64,000 nucleotides of DNA. It comes from Candidatus Woesearchaeota archaeon. Its GTDB lineage: Archaea > Nanobdellota > Nanobdellia > Woesearchaeales > UBA9642. A model generated the notes under the pieces. It had not been told where the DNA came from. It saw nothing but the letters and a program-made list of their open reading frames with translations, and searched no databases. The DNA lies in NCBI GenBank assembly GCA_003599145.1, contig QZIT01000004.1, forward strand, positions 51,090 through 115,089, written 5' to 3'. Both the position numbers and the translations under genes were made by a program. This document shows positions 13,624 to 20,932 of this stretch, piece by piece; the stretch's first letter is position 1; the number at the start of each line of letters is the position of its first letter.

Positions 13624-14109
13624 ATGGAAAAACAAGAAAACAAGGATTTTAGGCATTTAGTGCGAGTAGTTAATACTGATTTAGATGGTAATAAGCCTAT
13701 TTTTCACGCCCTGCAAAAAATAAAAGGCGTGAGCTTTATGTATGCTAATGCTGTCTGCACAGTTGCAAAGATTGACAAAACTGCAAAGACAGGCAATCTT
13801 TCTGAGCAGCAAGTTGCACTTTTAGATACTGTTTTGAGAAATCCATTGCAATATAAAATTCCTCTTTGGATGCTCAATAGAAGAAATGATTATGAAACGG
13901 GCGAAACAAAGCATCTTTTGACAGGAGATTTGGATTTTACCAAAAGCAACGATATCAAAAGAATGAAAAAAATAAAGTCCTATAAGGGATTAAGGCACCA
14001 GTGGGGATTGCCTGTGAGAGGACAAAGGACAAAATCAAATTTCAGAAGAAATAAAGGAAAAGTCACATTGGGAGTGCAGAAAAAGAAAACAGCTCCTGCT
14101 GCTAAATAA
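13624..14109 (+). CDS. rpsM: Small ribosomal subunit protein S13 (uS13)
   Basis: uS13 sits in the head of the small subunit and contacts tRNA and the large subunit. The 161-residue archaeal-length protein has FRHLVRVVNTDLDGNKP, IKGVSFMYANAV (helix-hairpin-helix), PLWMLNRRNDYETGE, and the basic C-terminal tail GLRHQWGLPVRGQRTKSN. It is first in the block S13-S4-S11-RpoD-tRNA-L18e-L13-S9-RpoN. Confidence 0.96.
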   Translation: MEKQENKDFRHLVRVVNTDLDGNKPIFHALQKIKGVSFMYANAVCTVAKIDKTAKTGNLSEQQVALLDTVLRNPLQYKIPLWMLNRRNDYETGETKHLLTGDLDFTKSNDIKRMKKIKSYKGLRHQWGLPVRGQRTKSNFRRNKGKVTLGVQKKKTAPAAK

Positions 14110-14111
14110 CC

Positions 14112-14750
14112 ATGGGAGACCCTAAAAAAATCAGGAAAAAGTATACCCCGCCAAGGCATCCTTGGGAGGGTTCAAGAATCGAAGAAGAAAAAGTACTTAT
14201 GAAAGAGTACGGCTTTAAGAATAAGAGAGAAATCTGGAAAGCTTCTTCTTTATTGACTAACTTTAAAGATCAGGCTAAAAAACTTTCTGCTATTTCAGGA
14301 AAGCAAAAAGATGTTGAAATGCAGCAGCTTATGCAAAGGCTGAAAAGTCTTGCTCTTGTCAAAGAGGATGCTGTTTTGGATGATGTATTAAGCATTCCTG
14401 TAACAGCATTATTAGACAGAAGGTTGCAGACTATGCTCTTAAAAAAAGGCTATGCAAGAACAGTAGAGCAGGCAAGGCAGATGATTGTGCATCAGCACGT
14501 CATGGTTGGTGATAAAAAAATAACAGCTCCAAGCTACTTAGTGAGAGCAGGAGAGGAAGCATCAATCTCTTTTTCAACATCTTCGCCGTTTTTTAGCGTT
14601 GACCATCCTGAAAGAATTCCTGCTGAGAAAGTTCCTCAAGTAGAAGAAAAGGCTGAGGAAAAATCTGAAGATAATAAGAAAGGAAAAAAGAAAGAAGAGA
14701 AAATAGAGGAACCAATTATTCCTGAAGAAGAATTAGAGGAAGTCATATGA
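14112..14750 (+). CDS. rpsD: Small ribosomal subunit protein S4 (uS4)
   Basis: uS4 is a primary 16S rRNA-binding assembly protein. The 212-residue protein has the archaeal opening [22 protein letters not shown] and an S4 RNA-binding domain with [32 protein letters not shown] at about 96-130. The C terminus has an unusual low-complexity tail of Glu and Lys (about 172-212), longer than in most archaeal S4. It overlaps rpsK by four bases. Confidence 0.96.
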   Translation: MGDPKKIRKKYTPPRHPWEGSRIEEEKVLMKEYGFKNKREIWKASSLLTNFKDQAKKLSAISGKQKDVEMQQLMQRLKSLALVKEDAVLDDVLSIPVTALLDRRLQTMLLKKGYARTVEQARQMIVHQHVMVGDKKITAPSYLVRAGEEASISFSTSSPFFSVDHPERIPAEKVPQVEEKAEEKSEDNKKGKKKEEKIEEPIIPEEELEEVI

Positions 14751-15142
14751 AAATGGACATGCGATGGGGAGTTGCGTATATTTATTCATCCTATAACAAC
14801 ACTATTATTCACATTACTGACATAACAGGCAGTGAAACTCTTGCAAGAGTTTCAGGTGGCCAGGTAGTTAAAAGCGATCGGTTAGAAAGCAGCCCTACTG
14901 CAGCCATGGCTGCTGCAAAAAAAGCAGCGGAAGTAGCCATAAGCAAAGGCATTACAGGTATTCATGTTAAAATCAAAGCTCCTGGAGGGCATAATGGCCC
15001 TAACAATCCAGGTCCTGGAGCTCAGGCAGCGATTAGAAGCTTATCAAGAATGGGTCTTAAAATAGGCTCTATTGAAGATGTCACTCCGCTTCCTCATGAT
15101 AGTTGCAGGAAGAAAGGAGGAAAAAGAGGAAGAAGGGTGTAA
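14747..15142 (+). CDS. rpsK: Small ribosomal subunit protein S11 (uS11)
   Basis: uS11 forms part of the platform near the mRNA exit. The 131-residue protein has the conserved [59 protein letters not shown], and the basic tail [17 protein letters not shown]. Its ATG overlaps the end of rpsD as ATGA, implying coupled translation. Confidence 0.97.
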   Translation: MKMDMRWGVAYIYSSYNNTIIHITDITGSETLARVSGGQVVKSDRLESSPTAAMAAAKKAAEVAISKGITGIHVKIKAPGGHNGPNNPGPGAQAAIRSLSRMGLKIGSIEDVTPLPHDSCRKKGGKRGRRV

Positions 15143-15144
15143 GC

Positions 15145-15912
15145 ATGATTCAGGTTGAAGTTCTTGAAAAAAAAGAGAATAAGGTGAAGTTCACCGTCAA
15201 AGGCCTCGATGAAGCGTATGTCAATACTTTAAGAAGGTTTATGGCAGCAGAAGTTCCTGTCATGGCTGTTGAAGATGTTGAAATAAGGGCGAATAACTCC
15301 ATTCTTTATGATGAGATGCTTGCCCACAGGTTAGGGTTGATTCCTTTAAAGACTGATTTGAAATCGTATAGAATGATGAAACCAGATGAAGCCTATAACG
15401 CTCAAAACAGCCTTAAGTTAACCTTAAAAGCCAAAGGTCCTGGTTATGTGTATGCTTCGCAGATAAAATCAGCTGATCCTAAGGTAATTCCTGTTTACCC
15501 TAAAATGATTATTGCAAAGTTGCTTGAAAATCAAAATATAGAATTAGAGGCAACAGCAAGATTAGGACAAGGTAAAGAACATGCAAAGTGGAATCCAGGA
15601 TTGTTTTATTATCAGGGAATCCCTAAAATCACTATTAAAAAACAGCCTCAGAATCCTGAGGAAGTTGCAAGAGTCTGTCCAACAAAAGTGTTTAGTACAA
15701 AAAAAGGACTCACCATTGAAAATGAATCAGCCTGCATTTTATGCCAGGCTTGCAGCGATGCATCAAATGATATTACTGTTGAAACAGAGGAAGGATTTAT
15801 GTTTACCATTGAATCCTGGGGACAGTTAAGCCCTCATGAACTTGCCATTCATGCTTTAAAGTTGTTTGATGAACAGCTTGAAGCATTCGACGAACTCGTA
15901 AAAAAAATATGA
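15145..15912 (+). CDS. rpoD: DNA-directed RNA polymerase subunit D (Rpo3)
   Basis: Subunit D pairs with L to nucleate archaeal RNA polymerase assembly, like the bacterial alpha N-terminal dimer. The 255-residue protein has the FTVKGLDEAYVNTLRRFMAAEVPVMAVEDV opening and HRLGLIPL. It also retains an iron-sulfur-type insert: Cys in RVCPTKVF followed by ACILCQAC, giving the four cysteines of one [4Fe-4S] site. It closes with FTIESWGQLSPHELAIHALK. ATG 15145 follows the rpsK stop by two bases; an upstream in-frame codon at 15103 lies inside rpsK. Many archaea have lost this cluster; here it looks intact. Confidence 0.95.
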   Translation: MIQVEVLEKKENKVKFTVKGLDEAYVNTLRRFMAAEVPVMAVEDVEIRANNSILYDEMLAHRLGLIPLKTDLKSYRMMKPDEAYNAQNSLKLTLKAKGPGYVYASQIKSADPKVIPVYPKMIIAKLLENQNIELEATARLGQGKEHAKWNPGLFYYQGIPKITIKKQPQNPEEVARVCPTKVFSTKKGLTIENESACILCQACSDASNDITVETEEGFMFTIESWGQLSPHELAIHALKLFDEQLEAFDELVKKI

Positions 15913-15937
15913 TGCGAGGGTAGCGAAGCCTGGTCAA

Positions 15938-15985
15938 ACGAAAATCGGAGATTTTCGAGGTCATAAACCTTCGGTTTCCGACCAA
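15938..15985 (+). other. 48-base D-loop intron of tRNA-Leu with a canonical bulge-helix-bulge
   Basis: The exon GGTC (15932-15935) pairs with intron GACC (15980-15983). Three-base bulges AAA (15936-15938) and AAA (15984-15986) flank this four-pair helix, and the D-stem GCG/CGT is the outer helix. Cutting after the second base of each bulge gives the intron shown and rejoins the loop as GGTCAAACGT. Inside, CGAAAATC/GATTTTCG forms an eight-pair hairpin. Confidence 0.8.
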
Positions 15986-16033
15986 ACGTGCGAGACTAAG
16001 GATCTCGTCCCTTAGTGGGTTCAGGGGTTCAAA

Positions 16034-16066
16034 AAAGATGTTTGCAAGCGCAAACTCTGGAGAAAA
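16034..16066 (+). other. 33-base T-loop intron of tRNA-Leu
   Basis: The insert lies at the same T-loop position and has the same length as that of tRNA-His (13003-13035), with 25 of 33 bases identical. The hairpin TTTGC/GCAAA and the AGA/TCT pairs are conserved, as is the GAAAA before the 3' junction. Removing it restores TTCAAAT. The exact cut may slide within flanking A residues. Confidence 0.75.
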
Positions 16067-16089
16067 TCCTCTCCCTCGCATTCCTTACC

Positions 16090-16446
16090 ATGAAAAAAAT
16101 CCAAAAAAACGAACACCTCGTTGAGGTCATCAAAGAAATGAAAAAGCTCGCGATAGAAAGCAATATAGCATTCTGGAAAAGAATTGCAGTCGAGCTTGAA
16201 AAGCCTTCAAGAAATAAGCGAGTTGTTAATTTAGGGAGAATCAATCTTTACACTAAAGACGGGGAAACCATTATTGTTCCTGGAAAAGTACTCGGTTCAG
16301 GAGAACTTGACCATAAAGTTACTGTTTGCGCTTATGCTTTTTCAGCAGAGGCAGAAAAGAAAATTACTGAAAAGGGCAGGGTGCTTTCGCTTCCCGAATT
16401 GATGAAGGAAAACCCAAAAGCAAGCAATGTGAGGATTATAGGATGA
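16090..16446 (+). CDS. rpl18e: Large ribosomal subunit protein L18e (eL18)
   Basis: The 118-residue protein matches archaeal L18e: FWKRIAVELEKPSRNKRVVNLGRI, then VVPGKVLGSGELDHKVTV with ADNA-like continuation AYAFSAEAEKKI, then GRVLSLPELMKENPK. I place the start at ATG 16090, ten bases after the tRNA 3' end; an upstream in-frame codon at 16015 lies inside the tRNA. It overlaps rplM by four bases. Confidence 0.92.
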   Translation: MKKIQKNEHLVEVIKEMKKLAIESNIAFWKRIAVELEKPSRNKRVVNLGRINLYTKDGETIIVPGKVLGSGELDHKVTVCAYAFSAEAEKKITEKGRVLSLPELMKENPKASNVRIIG

Positions 16447-16853
16447 TTATTGACGCTAAAAACCAGATTATTGGAAGAATGGGCAGCTTTGCAGCTAAAC
16501 ATGCCTTGCTTGGAGAAGTTGTTCATATTGTAAATTGCGAATATGCAGTTATCACAGGAAAAAGAAAGATGATTTTAGCAGAGTATCAAAGAAAAAGAGC
16601 AATGGGAACCTTTAAAGGACCGTTTTATTCAAGATTGCCTGATAGATTTGTCAGAAGAACCATAAGAGGAATGCTGCCTTATAAACAACCTAAAGGCATT
16701 TCAGCTTTTAAAAAAATCAGGTGCTATGTCGGCATTCCAGAGCAATTAACAGGCAAAACAATGGTTCAAGTGCCGACAGCAGATATTTCAAAATTGCCAA
16801 GTTTGAACTATCTTCCTGTGAAAGAAATTTGTAAAAATCTAGGTGGAAAATGA
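16443..16853 (+). CDS. rplM: Large ribosomal subunit protein L13 (uL13)
   Basis: The 136-residue archaeal-type uL13 begins MIIDAKNQIIGRMGSFAAK, has VHIVNCEYAVITGKRKMI, the basic motif RLPDRFVRRTIRGMLPYKQPKG, and ends with a helical tail. It overlaps rpl18e upstream and rpsI downstream by four bases each (ATGA type), so the block is translated as a coupled unit. Confidence 0.95.
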   Translation: MIIDAKNQIIGRMGSFAAKHALLGEVVHIVNCEYAVITGKRKMILAEYQRKRAMGTFKGPFYSRLPDRFVRRTIRGMLPYKQPKGISAFKKIRCYVGIPEQLTGKTMVQVPTADISKLPSLNYLPVKEICKNLGGK

Positions 16854-17245
16854 AAGTTACTCAAGCATCAGGAACAAGAAAAAGAGCAATTGCCAGAGCA
16901 ACATTAAGACAAGGAACAGGAAAAATAACGATCAACGGCGTAGATTTGCAGAATGTCACTCCTGAATTTGTCAGACTTAAAATCATGGAACCACTGGCTC
17001 TTGCCAAAGATGTTGCTGGAAAATGTGATGTGGCGGTGCTTGTTCAAGGAGGAGGCATTATTGGACAGGCAGACGCAGTAAGGCTGGCAATCGCCAGAGC
17101 GCTTTCGGAACAATCTCCTAAATTAAAGGAACTCTTTTTGAAATATGATAGACATTTGATTGTTGCAGATGTACGACAGAGAGAATCAAGAAAACCAAAT
17201 ACTCATGGAAATGCCCGTGGCAAAGTCCAGAAGTCTTATCGATAA
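16850..17245 (+). CDS. rpsI: Small ribosomal subunit protein S9 (uS9)
   Basis: uS9 reaches the P-site tRNA with its C-terminal tail. The 131-residue protein has SGTRKRAIARATLRQGTGKI, VLVQGGGIIGQADAVRLAIARAL, and the tail RQRESRKPNTHGNARGKVQKSYR with its terminal Arg intact. Position between L13 and RpoN is the usual archaeal order. Confidence 0.96.
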   Translation: MKVTQASGTRKRAIARATLRQGTGKITINGVDLQNVTPEFVRLKIMEPLALAKDVAGKCDVAVLVQGGGIIGQADAVRLAIARALSEQSPKLKELFLKYDRHLIVADVRQRESRKPNTHGNARGKVQKSYR

Positions 17246-17254
17246 GGTGAAACT

Positions 17255-17452
17255 ATGATAATACCCATACGTTGCTTCAGTTGCGGAAAACCACTTGCTC
17301 AGTTGTGGGAAGAATACATTGAGCGAGTGAAAAAAGGAGAAGACAGGAAAAAGGTTTTCGATGATTTAGGTTTAGAACGATACTGCTGCAGGGCAGTCAT
17401 GCTCGGACATGTAGAGTTGATTGAAGAAGCAGCTCAGTTTAAAAAATTCTGA
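17255..17452 (+). CDS. rpoN: DNA-directed RNA polymerase subunit N (Rpo10)
   Basis: The 65-residue zinc-binding subunit begins MIIPIRCFSCGKPLAQLWEEY and has the atypical zinc-site second half YCCRAVMLGHVELIEE. Both cysteine pairs are present. It is the last gene of the block; rpoK, rpsB and enolase, which often follow in other archaea, are absent here. Confidence 0.95.
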   Translation: MIIPIRCFSCGKPLAQLWEEYIERVKKGEDRKKVFDDLGLERYCCRAVMLGHVELIEEAAQFKKF

Positions 17453-17490
17453 TTTTTTTATCTTTTGCCGTTACTCTTTTATTTCCATAA

Positions 17491-17499
17491 TCCATATAA
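17491..17499 (+). promoter_or_regulatory. TATA box of the RqcH-like gene
   Basis: CATATAAAC starts 31 bases before the ATG at 17522. Confidence 0.5.
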
Positions 17500-17521
17500 A
17501 CTGCAGTAAACTTACCGCAGT

Positions 17522-18556
17522 ATGATGAAGCTCACCTCTTTAGACTTGCATTATCTGATGGAAGAACTGTGCATTTTGGAAAACGCAAGAGTAGATACTG
17601 TATATGAGCAAGATGCGCGGTTTTCTTTTTTATTCTATGTTGCAGGAAGAGGGAAAAAAACACTGAACGTGCTTTTGCCTTCGTTGATTTTTCTTGCAGA
17701 AGAAAAGCAGTCTTCAGAAACTCCATCGGGATTCTGCTCTGTCTTGAGAAAATACCTTAAAAACAAAAAACTGAAAAAAATTGTGCAAAAAGACTTTGAA
17801 AGAATTGTCTTTTTGGAGTTTGAAGACGTTTTCGTTGTTATCGAGCTTTTTGACAACGGCAACATCATTCTTTGCAAATCAGATATGACTATTATCATGG
17901 CCTATGAAAATAAAAAATTGAAAGATAGAACAGTGAGAGGGGGCGTTGTGTATCCGTTTCCAAAATCAAAGCACAATCCTGCAACCATAGACTTTGTAAC
18001 ATTTCAAACATTGTTTCAGGATGAAGCAGTCAAAGTGCTTGCAAGAGAGCTTTCTTTTGGGGGTATGTATGCAGAGGAGATTTGTTTTTTGGCAGGCGTT
18101 GATAAACATGCAACGAATATTTCCGTTCCTGATTTAAAAAAACTCTACCAAGCCATGCAAACTCTTTTTATCCAGAAAAAAAATCCTGTAGTTTGTGAAA
18201 ACGTATTTTCTCCTTTTGCCATGCATCACTTTCAAAATAAAAAATCCTATCCGACGCTGAGCGCATTATTGGAAGAGCAATCATCACAGAAAGAGGAAAA
18301 AACCAATCCGCAGCTGGAAAAGATAAGAAATATTATCAGAAAGCAGCAGGAACAACTGCAAGCTATGCTTGAAGAAATCGATCATACGACCAAGCAGGGA
18401 GAAGCGATTTACGAGCATTATCAGGAAGTTGATGCACTGCTGAGAAAAATCGTAGAATTAAAAAAAGCAAAGAAAGCAGCAGACCTGCACACTTTTTTGA
18501 AAGACAATAAAAAAATAAAAAAATTCGATTATGCAAAAATTGTGATGGAACTGTGA
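17522..18556 (+). CDS. RqcH/Tae2-like NFACT protein, apparently lacking the NFACT-R domain
   Basis: RqcH/NEMF proteins bind stalled large subunits carrying peptidyl-tRNA and add C-terminal tails. The 344-residue protein has the NFACT-N opening LTSLDLHYLMEELCILENARVDTVYEQ, GFCSVLRKYLKNKKLKKI, FERIVFLEFE, and VIELFDNGNIILCKSDMTII, followed by a helix-hairpin-like section and a coiled coil (about 260-335). Most archaeal members are about 600-700 aa and end in an NFACT-R domain; that part is missing, and the next gene is unrelated. This may be a minimal form that recognises stalled subunits but works differently. A second ATG lies at 17525. Confidence 0.75.
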   Translation: MMKLTSLDLHYLMEELCILENARVDTVYEQDARFSFLFYVAGRGKKTLNVLLPSLIFLAEEKQSSETPSGFCSVLRKYLKNKKLKKIVQKDFERIVFLEFEDVFVVIELFDNGNIILCKSDMTIIMAYENKKLKDRTVRGGVVYPFPKSKHNPATIDFVTFQTLFQDEAVKVLARELSFGGMYAEEICFLAGVDKHATNISVPDLKKLYQAMQTLFIQKKNPVVCENVFSPFAMHHFQNKKSYPTLSALLEEQSSQKEEKTNPQLEKIRNIIRKQQEQLQAMLEEIDHTTKQGEAIYEHYQEVDALLRKIVELKKAKKAADLHTFLKDNKKIKKFDYAKIVMEL

Positions 18557-19434
18557 ACCCTTTTGTTGAACGCTATCAAAAAATGGAAAGTACCTTTAAC
18601 GCAGATGTTACTCTGCAGTCTTGCTTGCGCGTTAACACCTTAAGAACCACGCCACAGGATATTCTGGCAAGATTAACATCAAAAAAAGTAGAGCTTGAAA
18701 AAGTTCCTTATTTGGATTTTGGCCATTTTTTTCATGCAGATTTTTCTCTTGGTGCAACGCCAGAATATTTATTAGGATATTATTATCTGCAGGAAGCAGC
18801 GTCGCAATTGCCTGTGCAGGTTTTGCAGCCGCAAGCAGGAGAAACTGTTCTTGATATGGCAGCAAGCCCCGGAAGCAAAACAACGCAGATTGCCCAGTAC
18901 ATGCAAAATAAAGGAGCCATTATTGCTTTAGACAATCATCCTATGCGGCTGAATGCCCTGCGCAACAATATAGAGCGCATGGGCGTAACCAATACGATTA
19001 TCTTCAAAAAAGATGCGCGTTTCGCTTTTGATTTAGGTATGCAGTTTGATAAAATCCTTCTCGATGCCCCTTGCTCTGGAAACTTTGCAAAAGAAAAAAA
19101 GTTTTTTGAACTGAAAACTGTTGAAGGTGCAAGGCAAATGGCAAGAACGCAAAAAGAATTGCTTACTGCTGCATTGAAATGTTTAAAACCAAATGGAATT
19201 CTGGTATATAGTACCTGTTCCTTAGAACCAGAGGAAAACGAAATGAACATGGAATGGCTATTGAAAAAATTTTCCGTACAGCTGGAAAAAATAAATCTTG
19301 ATATTGGCGATGAGGGATTAACAAATATTTTTGGCGAAGAGCTTTCTCTTGAAATAAAAAAAACAGTGCGCTTATGGCCTCATAAAACAGGAACAGAAGG
19401 GTTTTTTATTGCGAAGATCAGAAAAATACAGTAA
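18553..19434 (+). CDS. NOL1/NOP2/Sun-family RNA m5C methyltransferase
   Basis: The 293-residue protein methylates cytosine C5 in rRNA or tRNA by family. Visible motifs: VLDMAASPGSKTTQIAQYM (motif I), IIALDNHPMRLNALRNNIERMG, ILLDAPCSGNFAKEK (PCSG) and ILVYSTCSLEPEENE with the catalytic TCS cysteine. It has the archaeal short N terminus and no PUA domain. It starts with GTG 18553, overlapping the preceding stop as GTGA. Confidence 0.92.
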   Translation: MNPFVERYQKMESTFNADVTLQSCLRVNTLRTTPQDILARLTSKKVELEKVPYLDFGHFFHADFSLGATPEYLLGYYYLQEAASQLPVQVLQPQAGETVLDMAASPGSKTTQIAQYMQNKGAIIALDNHPMRLNALRNNIERMGVTNTIIFKKDARFAFDLGMQFDKILLDAPCSGNFAKEKKFFELKTVEGARQMARTQKELLTAALKCLKPNGILVYSTCSLEPEENEMNMEWLLKKFSVQLEKINLDIGDEGLTNIFGEELSLEIKKTVRLWPHKTGTEGFFIAKIRKIQ

Positions 19435-19529
19435 ATCTTTTGTTTCTTCTCGTAAATCTTCCAGAAAAACCATGCAAATGCTTATGAACCTTTTTGCCTT
19501 TTCATGATAAAACCGTTTGAGGTGAAATC

Positions 19530-19712
19530 ATGGATTTGTCTGACAAAAGACAGGATATGCTGAGGAAGATGCCTCAGATTGAAAGCGCAGTGCATAAAAG
19601 CAAGGATGGAAAGTTTATCATCCATAAAACCACCATAACGAGCATTAAGCCTGCTAATTATTATCAGGCAGTGCTGGAAGGAAAAATTCAGGAAGAGCAG
19701 GAAGAATTTTAA
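19530..19712 (+). CDS. 60-residue conserved-looking acidic/basic small protein
   Basis: I do not recognise it. The product has a charged helix (LSDKRQDMLRKMPQIESAVHKS), two short strands (GKFIIHKTTITSIKPANYY) and a Glu/Gln-rich end. It is preceded by a clear Shine-Dalgarno sequence, GAGGTGA, seven bases before the ATG, unusual among the leaderless genes here. The strand-rich centre and clean ribosome site support a real gene. Function unknown. Confidence 0.6.
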   Translation: MDLSDKRQDMLRKMPQIESAVHKSKDGKFIIHKTTITSIKPANYYQAVLEGKIQEEQEEF

Positions 19713-19732
19713 CATTCTTCTTTTTTTATTCT

Positions 19733-20893
19733 TTAGCTTAAACTTTTTTTTATTTTTGTGAAGTGTTTATCGCCTTTTTTTTCTTGTTTAACAATTTTTA
19801 CAATAGGCTGGAAGGCGATGCTGACATCAAATTCTTTTTGTATTCTTTGGCGCAATGCTTTTCCGAATGTTTCTCGTTTGATTTTATTCTTGAGCAGTAT
19901 ATTTATTTTTTCAGTCAGCTGTTTTTTATTTTTTGGCTCTACTAAAAATCCATTGACTTTATCATCAATAATCTCTTTTGTGCCTCCTACATCGGTTGCA
20001 ACCACGGCAACTTCCATGCTTCCTGATTCCATAACTACTGTCGGCAAACCTTCATTATAGGATGGATTAACAAAAATATCAGTAATGGTCAATAGTTCCT
20101 TGAGCGTTTTATGGTCATAATCCTTATTGATGAACGTGCAATTTTGATGCAGCATTTTTTTTATTTCTGCTTCATAGCTTCCTGAACCGATAATGATAAC
20201 CTGTGCATCGATGTTTTTTGTTGCCGTTATCAAATCTTGCACTCCTTTTGCTTCAATAATTCTTCCTGCGTAGAGAATAACTGATTTCGTTATCTTATAT
20301 TTCCTTTTGATTTTCTCTGCTTCTTTTTCATTTCTGATAAAATAAGCAGTATCTATGCAATTTCTCACTATGCCTGATTTTTTATTGCAGATGTGCTTTA
20401 TCAATTTTTGAGCTTCCTTGCTGATGCCGAAAAGATAATCTGCGTTTTTCATAACAAACCATCCAATAGTGTGGTCATAGAGTTTGTTAACAAAGCTCAC
20501 GATAGCAGATTCGTTATCAATATGTTTGCTTCCATGCTCTATGTGAATCAGCTTTGCATGGTGTTTCCATTTAAAAAAAGGAGCGTACATGGCAATGTTG
20601 AAAAACCTCGTGTTGGTGATGATGATGTCATACGGTTCTTTTTCTTGCAATACTTTCACCATGCTCCACGGTTTAGGCATGGGAAACTTTTTTCCAAGAA
20701 GATGCCAGCAGGGAACTCGTATAATGTTTATTCCTTGATATTTTTCTTTTGCTTTTGCTTTCTCTGTATTCGCAGTTATAACGGTACATGCAACGCTACT
20801 TTTCATAAGTTCTTTTGCCAAATGGAGAATGAATTTTTCGCTGCCTCCTTCATGAGGATAAAAATAGCCTGCCAAAAAAAGAACTTTTTTCAT
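19733..20893 (-). CDS. GT4-family glycosyltransferase
   Basis: The 386-residue GT-B enzyme opens with KKVLFLAGYFYPHEGGSEKFILHLAKEL and carries the donor-site signature PSYNEGLPTVVMESGSMEVAVVATDVGG with the EX7E acidic pair, followed by NGFLVEPKN. Retaining GT4 enzymes transfer sugars from UDP- or GDP-sugars to lipid-linked or cytosolic acceptors. It ends convergently with the 60-aa gene and marks the left border of the glycan island. Donor and acceptor unknown. Confidence 0.88.
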   Translation of the reverse strand: MKKVLFLAGYFYPHEGGSEKFILHLAKELMKSSVACTVITANTEKAKAKEKYQGINIIRVPCWHLLGKKFPMPKPWSMVKVLQEKEPYDIIITNTRFFNIAMYAPFFKWKHHAKLIHIEHGSKHIDNESAIVSFVNKLYDHTIGWFVMKNADYLFGISKEAQKLIKHICNKKSGIVRNCIDTAYFIRNEKEAEKIKRKYKITKSVILYAGRIIEAKGVQDLITATKNIDAQVIIIGSGSYEAEIKKMLHQNCTFINKDYDHKTLKELLTITDIFVNPSYNEGLPTVVMESGSMEVAVVATDVGGTKEIIDDKVNGFLVEPKNKKQLTEKINILLKNKIKRETFGKALRQRIQKEFDVSIAFQPIVKIVKQEKKGDKHFTKIKKSLS

Positions 20894-20932
20894 ACCTAGA
20901 GAATTTATCTTCTTTTTTAAAAGTTTGTGAAA

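Larger units (their letters stand above)
15914..16080 (+). tRNA. tRNA-Leu with two introns, anticodon AAG
   Basis: This type II tRNA starts two bases after the rpoD stop. Acceptor stem GCGAGGG/CCCTCGC with A73. D-stem GCG/CGT with the D-loop interrupted by a 48-base intron. Anticodon stem CGAGA/TCTCG with loop CTAAGGA, so the anticodon at 15998-16000 reads AAG with G37. Short variable arm with CCC/GGG. T-stem AGGGG/CCTCT with the T-loop interrupted by a 33-base intron. No CCA is encoded. Leucine identity follows from the type II arm, A73 and anticodon. A tRNA-Leu near this ribosomal gene block is, as I recall, also found in haloarchaea. A34 is very unusual for an archaeal tRNA. Confidence 0.85.

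Noticed and set aside
15803..16244. Minus-strand open frames of 71-92 codons across the tRNA-Leu and the start of L18e
   Set aside because: They are antisense to a well-folded tRNA and a ribosomal gene, without promoter or ribosome site.
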